Source of the DNA: an uncultured Lachnospiraceae bacterium
GTDB taxonomy: Bacteria > Bacillota > Clostridia > Lachnospirales > Lachnospiraceae
Reading direction: 5' to 3'
Length of the DNA stretch: 64,000 bases
Assembly (NCBI GenBank): GCA_934351255.1
Contig: CAKRJH010000002.1
Location: forward strand, 124,001 to 188,000
Positions 58,128 to 64,000 of the stretch are shown in pieces. Below the pieces are notes generated by a model that was given only the letters and a program-made list of their open reading frames with translations, did not search any database and was not told the DNA's origin. Positions within the stretch are counted from its first letter, which is position 1. Each line of letters starts with the position of its first letter. The position numbers and the translations under genes are program-made.

Positions 58128-59363
58128 TTACGCCAATGTCTCCACGCCATCTCTGGTCACATACAGCAGACGATCCATTCCCATATGATCCCGGTACTCC
58201 TGATACTGCTTCAGATCCCGGTGGGATGACTTGCGGATCAACTGTACACGCTCACCGGCACTGCGCAGCCTGGCGGCCTCTTCCAATGCCTTCTTGCGGT
58301 CTACAACACTGTAGAGTACGATGGTGCCTCCCACGTGTTCCACAGGAAGCAGATGCTGTCTGTCCAACGCCAGCATCAGCTGGTCGATGACCAGCGCAAT
58401 ACCGATGGCCGGTGCCTCTTTGCCGAACTGAGAAAGCAGACCATCATATCGTCCGCCGCTGGCAAGGGCCTCTCCATTGCCATACGTGTAAGCGCGGAAG
58501 ATCACTCCGGTATAATAACTATAGTGACTTAACATGCTCAGATCCACGGAAACATACTGGCTGTATCCGTACTGGTCAATGATCTCGGAAAGTTTGATCA
58601 GGCGGTCCAGTGCTTTCAGTACGCGGTCACTTCCCGTTCTGGTCTGTACGAATTCTACAGCCTCATCGAGATCTCCCAGCAGTTCCGGCAGTTTCAGGAA
58701 AATTTCACGAAGGTCCTCTGTGACCGTAAGCTGATCCAGATAATCCTCCACGCCAAAGAAGTTTTTGCTCTCAATGAGTTCCTTCACACGCTGTGCTTCC
58801 TCCGGTGACAGTCCGGCCTCCTCCATCAACGCCGGCAGAAGATCGGCATGACCCACCTCGATCTGAAATTCCTTCAGACCGCTGGTCAGCAGACACTCCA
58901 CGGTCATGGCAACCATCTCTGCATCGGCATCCGAGGTATTGTCATTGATCAGCTCGGCTCCAAGCTGGGTCACCTCCTGGAGTTTGCCCTTGTAAGGGGA
59001 GGTATTGACAAAGGTCTCTCCCATATAACACAGTCTGAGCTGGATCTCTTCCTCCCGGTAATATTTGGCTACGCACCGCGCGATCGACGGGGTGATATCG
59101 GGTCTGAGCACCAGCGTGTTATTGCCCCGGTCAAAGAACTTGAACATGGCATTGGACTGTACCGTGCCTCTCTCCTTGCTGAAAATATCAAAATATTCAA
59201 ACGTCGGCGTCTGAATATCGCGGAATCCATGAGACGAAAATACTTTCTGGATCTGTCCCTGCAGTTTTTTCTTGCTGGCACACTCCGCTCCGTAAATGTC
59301 CCGCACACCTCCCGGTGTGTGAAGCAGTTCCTGCCCCACAAAATAATTTTGTTCCTGACTCAT
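58128..59363 (-). CDS. hisZ: ATP phosphoribosyltransferase regulatory subunit
   Basis: HisZ is a histidyl-tRNA-synthetase paralogue that activates short HisG and carries histidine feedback. The 411-residue protein has the class II core (HTPGGVRDIYGAECASKKKL, RGNNTLVLRPDITPSIAR, ASGGRYDGLLSQFG) without the anticodon-binding domain of true HisRS. It is separated from hisG by 78 bases. Confidence 0.94.
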   Translation of the reverse strand: MSQEQNYFVGQELLHTPGGVRDIYGAECASKKKLQGQIQKVFSSHGFRDIQTPTFEYFDIFSKERGTVQSNAMFKFFDRGNNTLVLRPDITPSIARCVAKYYREEEIQLRLCYMGETFVNTSPYKGKLQEVTQLGAELINDNTSDADAEMVAMTVECLLTSGLKEFQIEVGHADLLPALMEEAGLSPEEAQRVKELIESKNFFGVEDYLDQLTVTEDLREIFLKLPELLGDLDEAVEFVQTRTGSDRVLKALDRLIKLSEIIDQYGYSQYVSVDLSMLSHYSYYTGVIFRAYTYGNGEALASGGRYDGLLSQFGKEAPAIGIALVIDQLMLALDRQHLLPVEHVGGTIVLYSVVDRKKALEEAARLRSAGERVQLIRKSSHRDLKQYQEYRDHMGMDRLLYVTRDGVETLA

Positions 59364-59380
59364 CTTCCTGTGCCTCCAAT

Positions 59381-60601
59381 CTAACTGTATATGCTGGTGG
59401 GATTTTCCACCTTCGGTTCATATCCCGCATTGCGAAGTGCCATGAGGATCTCATCGCGGTGTTCAAACCCAAACGCTTCCATGGTAATCTTCAATTCCAC
59501 CGCTGCATTGCGGTTGATGCTGACAAACTGGTTATGATCCAGCCGGATCACATTGCCCTTTGCCTCGGCAATAACCTGTGCCACACGGACCAGTTCTCCC
59601 GGACGATCCGGAAGCTGCACAGAAAGAGTAAATACACGACCTCTCTCGATCAGTCCGTGCTGTACCACAGATGACATCGTAATAATATCCATGTTACCAC
59701 CGCTCAGGATGGATACAACTCTCTTGCCCTGGCATTTCAGATGCTTTAATGCAGCCACCGTCAGCAGCCCGGAGTTTTCCACAACCATCTTGTGGTTCTC
59801 CACAATATCGAGGAAGTTTACGATCAGCTCCTCATCTTCAATCGTGATGATGCTGTCCAGATTTTTCTGGATATACGGAAATACCTGGTCTCCCGGTGTC
59901 TTCACCGCAGTACCGTCTGCAATCGTCACGGCACTTGGCAGGGAAACCACCTTGCCGGCCTCCAGAGATGCCTTCATGCAGGCCGCATTGGCCGGCTCCA
60001 CACCAATTACCTGAATATGCGGATTTAACAGTTTTGCAAGTGTGGACACGCCTGCCGCCAGTCCACCTCCTCCGATCGGCACCAAAATGATGTCCACCGT
60101 AGGAAGTTCCTTGATGATCTCCATGGCGATGGTTCCCTGTCCGGTTGCCACAGCCAGGTCATTGAACGGATGTACAAAAGTATACCCATGTTCCTTTGCC
60201 AGTTCCAGAGCCTTCTGGTATGCCTCATCGTAGACATTGCCACTGAGTACAACCTCAGCCCCATAACTCTTGGTCCGGTTCACCTTGATCAGCGGTGTCG
60301 TCACAGGCATCACAATCACGGCTGGCACCCCAAACAGTTTGGCTGCATTGGCCACGCCCTGCGCGTGGTTTCCTGCAGATGCCGTGATCAATCCCTTGGC
60401 ACGCTCCTCCGGCGTCAGGGTACTGGTCTTGTAGTAAGCACCTCTTACTTTGTAGGCTCCGGTATTCTGCAGATTCTCTGGTTTCAGGTATACCTTATTG
60501 CCTGTCATCTGCGAAAAATACTCGCTGTAGATCAGATTCGTCGGCAGTGTCACTTCCTTGACCTTTTCTGCCGCTTCCTCAAATTTATCGATGGTCATCA
60601 T
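59381..60601 (-). CDS. ilvA: Threonine ammonia-lyase with ACT domain
   Basis: This PLP enzyme deaminates threonine to 2-oxobutyrate. The 406-residue protein has the PLP lysine in TGAYKVRGAYYK, SAGNHAQGVA, the phosphate loop PIGGGGLAAGV and a C-terminal ACT-like domain (SVQLPDRPGELVRVAQVIAE). The short single-ACT form (ThrD-II/TdcB-like) can serve catabolism or isoleucine synthesis; I cannot tell which. It lies between ftsY and hisZ with 27- and 17-base gaps. The preceding ribosome site is GAGG. Confidence 0.93.
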   Translation of the reverse strand: MMTIDKFEEAAEKVKEVTLPTNLIYSEYFSQMTGNKVYLKPENLQNTGAYKVRGAYYKTSTLTPEERAKGLITASAGNHAQGVANAAKLFGVPAVIVMPVTTPLIKVNRTKSYGAEVVLSGNVYDEAYQKALELAKEHGYTFVHPFNDLAVATGQGTIAMEIIKELPTVDIILVPIGGGGLAAGVSTLAKLLNPHIQVIGVEPANAACMKASLEAGKVVSLPSAVTIADGTAVKTPGDQVFPYIQKNLDSIITIEDEELIVNFLDIVENHKMVVENSGLLTVAALKHLKCQGKRVVSILSGGNMDIITMSSVVQHGLIERGRVFTLSVQLPDRPGELVRVAQVIAEAKGNVIRLDHNQFVSINRNAAVELKITMEAFGFEHRDEILMALRNAGYEPKVENPTSIYS

Positions 60602-60628
60602 ATATCATTTCCTCTTTTCTGCTATGTT

Positions 60629-61573
60629 TTATTCCCCGTCTACAACGTTTTCCGTCTGGAACAGGGCATCTACAAATGCGTCGGCATCAAACTTCTGCAG
60701 ATCATCTATTTTCTCTCCGATGCCGATATATTTGACCGGGATGTTCATCTCAGACTCAATTGCAATCGCAATACCTCCCTTGGCCGTGCCATCCAGTTTC
60801 GTCAGAACGATTCCGTCAATATCTGCCACCTGCGCAAACTGCTTGGCCTGGATCAGCGCGTTCTGTCCGGTGGTACCATCCAGCACGATCAGCGTCTCCC
60901 TGTATGCATCAGGATATTCCTTTTCAATGATCCGGTTGATCTTTCGCAGTTCCTCCATCAGGTTCTTTTTATTGTGAAGTCTTCCCGCAGTGTCACAGAT
61001 CAATACATCTGCCTGACGTGACTTTGCCGCATTGACGGCATCGTACACCACTGCCGCCGGATCGCCGCCTTCCTGTCCGGCGATGATCTCTACCTCCGCG
61101 CGGTTTGCCCACTCCGTCAACTGCTCAATCGCTGCTGCACGGAAGGTATCTGCCGCGGCCAGGATCACCTTTTTACCCTGTGCCTTCATCTGCCCGGCCA
61201 GTTTGCCGACCGATGTGGTCTTCCCCACTCCATTGACTCCGATCATCAGCACCACCGAACGGCGGTGTTCAAACTCGTAGGCAGTCTCATCCACATGCAT
61301 CTGCTCCTTGATCGAATCCATCAGCAATTTTCTGCAGACAGATGCATCCTTGATATGCTGCTCCTTGACTTTCTCCCGCAGATCCTCGATGATCTTCTCC
61401 GTGGTGGCTACGCCGATATCCGCCATGATCATGATCTCCTCGAGTTCCTCGTAGAAATCCTCATCAATCTCGGAAAATCCACTGAACAGATTGTCCAGCC
61501 CGGATACCAAGTTATCTCTGGTCTTGGTCAGTCCATCTTTCAGTCTTCCGAAAAATCCTCTTTTTTCTCCCAT
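60629..61573 (-). CDS. ftsY: SRP receptor FtsY
   Basis: FtsY is the membrane-associated GTPase that receives SRP-ribosome complexes. The 314-residue NG-domain protein shows GVNGVGKTTSVGKLAGQM, DTAGRLHNKKNLMEEL and VLTKLDGTAKGGIAI, and lacks a long acidic A domain, typical for Firmicutes. It follows smc by 18 bases. Confidence 0.97.
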   Translation of the reverse strand: MGEKRGFFGRLKDGLTKTRDNLVSGLDNLFSGFSEIDEDFYEELEEIMIMADIGVATTEKIIEDLREKVKEQHIKDASVCRKLLMDSIKEQMHVDETAYEFEHRRSVVLMIGVNGVGKTTSVGKLAGQMKAQGKKVILAAADTFRAAAIEQLTEWANRAEVEIIAGQEGGDPAAVVYDAVNAAKSRQADVLICDTAGRLHNKKNLMEELRKINRIIEKEYPDAYRETLIVLDGTTGQNALIQAKQFAQVADIDGIVLTKLDGTAKGGIAIAIESEMNIPVKYIGIGEKIDDLQKFDADAFVDALFQTENVVDGE

Positions 61574-61591
61574 AATTCACCTCTCGATTTC

Positions 61592-64000
61592 TTAATCTGT
61601 GATATCCTTATCGTCCAGCAGATTGACGGATACCAGAGTGGAAACGCCTTTTTCCTGCATGGTAATACCATAGAGGATGTCAGCCGCATTCATGGTACCG
61701 CGCCGGTGCGTGATCACAATAAACTGTGTATCTTTGGTCAGCTTATGCAGATACTCTGCGTAACGACCGACATTGGAATCATCTAATGCCGCCTCGATCT
61801 CATCCAGCAGACAGAACGGCGACGGCTTCAGGCTCTGGATCGCAAACAGCAGTGCGATCGCCGTCAATGCCTTTTCTCCACCGGAAAGCTGCATCATATT
61901 CTGCAATTTCTTTCCCGGTGGCTGTGCCACAATGCGGATGCCGGCTGTGAGGACATCCTCATCCTCCACCATTTCCAGCGTTCCGCGTCCTCCTCCAAAC
62001 AATTCCCTGAACACCTTGTCAAAGCGGATCCGTATCTGTGCAAACTGTTCCTCAAACTGACGGCGCATCTCCTGATCGAGTTCTTCAATAACTCCCTGCA
62101 GCACCTCCGCCGCCTTGATCAGATCATCATGCTGCCCTTTCAGCAGGGTATAACGCTCCTCCACTTCCCGGAACTGCTCGATCGCATTGACATTGACATC
62201 TCCCAGCGCGCGGATCTGGCTTTTCAGGCCGCTTATCTGCTGTTTCATCTCCGAAACGGTCAGTTCTAGCTGTGTCTTTAACTTCTCCGCTCCATGGTAG
62301 GTCAGTTCATACTGTTCCCACATATAGTTCACAGACGTGTCCAGTTTTTCGGACAACTTCTCCTGCTGTGCGTTCAATCGGTAGCACTCTTTGTCCAGTG
62401 CCGTCATCTGTGCAGACAGTTTTTCACGCTTATCAAAGAATCCTTTGTGCTGCCGGTTCAATGCCTCGCGGTCTGCCATATCCTGTTCGATCTGGTGTTT
62501 CCAGTCCAACGCACTCTGTTTGAGCCGCTCGATCTTTTCTTCCGTCTCAGCAATCTCACGGTGCTTCTGCAGAATCTTCTGTCCGGCCTGTTCCTGTCCC
62601 TGCAGCAGTTCCTGTTTCTCATGGGTATACCGCTCCAGTTCTTCCTCGACACGCTGCAGATTCTCCCGCAGGAATCCGTGGCTCTGGGTCTGCGCATTTA
62701 ATTTCATCTGCAGTTCATTGGCCTTCTGGGTCAGCGATCTCTGACTGACTCGTTTCTCCTCCAGTTCCTGATTCAACTGATCCATCTGCTCACGGTGCCC
62801 CTGACTTTCATTTTCCTGCGCCGAGATCGTCTCCTGCAGACTGGCCAGCATTTTAGACAGGTCATCTTTCTGGGAATCGATCCCTACACTGTCAATACGG
62901 ATCTGGTCGAGCTGTTCCTGATTCTTTTTCTGCTCATCCTGTGCTCTCACCAGACGAAGCTTGGCCGTGTTCTGTTTGAGTTCAATCTCCTGACGCAGCT
63001 TCTGGTTACCCTCATAATTACTGCGTACCTGCGCCAGCTCTTTTTCATCCGCAGCCAGCTTGTCATCCACCTGCTGCAGTCTCTGCCGGAGCGTACGTAC
63101 CGTCTCCTCCAGAGTATCCATCTCCCTGCGGCGTCCCAGAAGATTGTTGTTGTTCCGGTAGGCACCACCCGTCATGGAACCTCCCGGATTGATCAGTTCT
63201 CCCTCCTGCGTGACAATTCGCAGGGTGTTGTGGAATTTTCTGGCCAGTGCCAGCGCATGATCGATATGATCTACCACCACAAAACGTCCGAGCAGGTACT
63301 CGACCAGACTGTCATACTTTGGCTCTGCCTCCACCAGGGTGGATCCAAGTCCGATCACCCCCGGCTCCGAGAGCACATTCTGTGCTCTGCCCGCCGGCTT
63401 GGAGTGGATATTGGTCAACGGAAGAAACGTCGCGCGTCCGTAGCGGTTTTTCTTCAGATGCTGGATCATTGCCTTGGCCGTCTGTTCATTGTCCGTGACA
63501 ATATTCTGGATGCTTCCTCCCAACGCGGTCTCAATGGCAATCTCATAATCCTTCTTTACCCGGATGATGTCGGCCACGACCCCGATCACACCCGGATAGC
63601 GGCTCTTTTGTTCCATCACACGGCGGATGCTCTGTCCGAATCCCTCATAGCGTTCCGTCATATTTTTCAGGGAATTGAGTCTGGAATTCTCCATATGGAA
63701 CTGCTGTTGTACCTGTCCATGCTCTTTTTCCAGATTCTGTGTCTCCTGGCGCAGGTGTGCAATGGTCGTGGACAATTCCTTCTGAAGAGCTTCCATGCCT
63801 TGCAGATTGCCCCCCAGTTCTGTGAGAATACTCTCCTGTTTGTCGATTTCTTCCTGGATGACTGCCGCCTCGGACTTATTGGTCAACACGCGCTTTGTCA
63901 GTTCCGCATGTTTCAGGTTCGTCTGTTCTAACAGCGTCTGATACTTCTGCTGTTCCGTCCGGACACTGGACGCCTCCTCCATAGAGTCTAACATCGCGTC
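61592..64000 (-). CDS. smc: Chromosome segregation protein SMC (partial, C-terminal part)
   Basis: This is the C-terminal 802 residues of SMC; the N-terminal ATPase half and first coiled coil are beyond the right edge. The frame is open to base 64000, so an ATG at 63994 is internal. SMC compacts and resolves chromosomes with ScpAB. Visible are the coiled coil, the hinge (ELINPGGSMTGGAYRNN, NRYGRATFLPLTNI; about 63150-63550), the second coiled coil, and the C-terminal head with the signature LSGGEKALTAIALL, Walker B FCLLDEIEAALDDSNV and VITHRRGTMNAADILYG. It is first in the long operon toward nfnB. Confidence 0.97.
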   Translation of the reverse strand, partial: DAMLDSMEEASSVRTEQQKYQTLLEQTNLKHAELTKRVLTNKSEAAVIQEEIDKQESILTELGGNLQGMEALQKELSTTIAHLRQETQNLEKEHGQVQQQFHMENSRLNSLKNMTERYEGFGQSIRRVMEQKSRYPGVIGVVADIIRVKKDYEIAIETALGGSIQNIVTDNEQTAKAMIQHLKKNRYGRATFLPLTNIHSKPAGRAQNVLSEPGVIGLGSTLVEAEPKYDSLVEYLLGRFVVVDHIDHALALARKFHNTLRIVTQEGELINPGGSMTGGAYRNNNNLLGRRREMDTLEETVRTLRQRLQQVDDKLAADEKELAQVRSNYEGNQKLRQEIELKQNTAKLRLVRAQDEQKKNQEQLDQIRIDSVGIDSQKDDLSKMLASLQETISAQENESQGHREQMDQLNQELEEKRVSQRSLTQKANELQMKLNAQTQSHGFLRENLQRVEEELERYTHEKQELLQGQEQAGQKILQKHREIAETEEKIERLKQSALDWKHQIEQDMADREALNRQHKGFFDKREKLSAQMTALDKECYRLNAQQEKLSEKLDTSVNYMWEQYELTYHGAEKLKTQLELTVSEMKQQISGLKSQIRALGDVNVNAIEQFREVEERYTLLKGQHDDLIKAAEVLQGVIEELDQEMRRQFEEQFAQIRIRFDKVFRELFGGGRGTLEMVEDEDVLTAGIRIVAQPPGKKLQNMMQLSGGEKALTAIALLFAIQSLKPSPFCLLDEIEAALDDSNVGRYAEYLHKLTKDTQFIVITHRRGTMNAADILYGITMQEKGVSTLVSVNLLDDKDITD

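Noticed and set aside
62795..63931. 378-codon open frame on the plus strand
   Set aside because: It is antisense to smc coiled-coil codons, which produce long open shadow frames; no ribosome site or family match.
63994..64000. ATG at 63994 as the start of smc
   Set aside because: The frame stays open to the window edge and the N-terminal ATPase half of SMC is missing, so this ATG is internal.
1..64000. CRISPR arrays, insertion sequences, tRNA or rRNA genes
   Set aside because: No regularly spaced repeats of CRISPR type, no transposase-like protein, and no cloverleaf or rRNA sequence was recognised on either strand.

Overview
The window reads as chromosome from a spore-forming, low-to-mid GC Firmicute, most likely a Lachnospiraceae-type clostridium. 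The evidence is SpoIVA, YqfC, YqfD and a CwlC-like amidase for sporulation, the rimP-nusA-ylxR-ylxQ-infB-rbfA-truB-ribF gene order, NfnAB flavin-based electron transfer, HisZ/short HisG, and strong AGGAGG-type ribosome binding sites with TTGACA/TATAAT promoters. Of 59 protein genes found, 57 lie on the minus strand; only prfC and a DUF1836 regulator lie on the plus strand. I see no rRNA, tRNA, CRISPR array, prophage or insertion sequence, and no gene-free stretch longer than 300 bases.

Layout, left to right (transcription runs mostly right to left). 1-11.1 kb is a nitrogen block: gltB-gltD (glutamate synthase), then a glutamine-synthetase-like gene, an ANTAR regulator and carAB. The synthetase-like protein keeps the fold and length but has lost most catalytic metal ligands and the flap glutamate, and the ANTAR protein has a receiver domain without its phospho-acceptor. 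The gltB promoter fires straight into a terminator-like hairpin, and a strongly structured, direct-repeat-flanked element separates gltB from gltD. 10.8-22.6 kb holds acyP, rpsU, alaS, the nusA/infB translation operon behind a hairpin leader, and a CwlC-like amidase. 22.7-34.0 kb holds prfC, an acidic zinc-ribbon membrane protein, rplS, a SWIM/SNF2 helicase, a MOP-family flippase, ybeY, phoH, yqfD and yqfC. 34.1-43.7 kb is a set of accessory housekeeping genes (DUF1836, PHP phosphatase, an orphan ABC binding protein, 5-formyl-THF cyclo-ligase, DUF896, two flavoproteins with ylxM between them, a BofC-like protein, rnhA, a membrane MutS-like ATPase).

43.8-51.0 kb carries a small lipoprotein-like gene, spoIVA behind a good sigma-E promoter, and the ffh-rpsP-khpA-rimM-trmD-apbE-methyltransferase operon. 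51.1-64.0 kb is one long apparent operon: smc (cut by the window edge), ftsY, ilvA, hisZ, hisG, hisD, hisB, a HisA/F-like-HisI-HisE fusion, a 55-residue membrane protein, a CYTH phosphatase, nfnA and nfnB, ending in a terminator at about 51.1 kb.

The usual smc-ftsY-ylxM-ffh-rpsP-khpA-rimM-trmD-rplS series is therefore present in order but broken up: his/ilv/nfn genes sit between ftsY and ffh, ylxM has moved about 10 kb downstream of ffh, and rplS about 22 kb downstream of trmD. The best candidates for new biology are the degenerate glutamine synthetase with its pseudo-receiver ANTAR partner in the carAB operon, the structured repeat between gltB and gltD, and the pseudo-HisA/F domain fused to HisIE.
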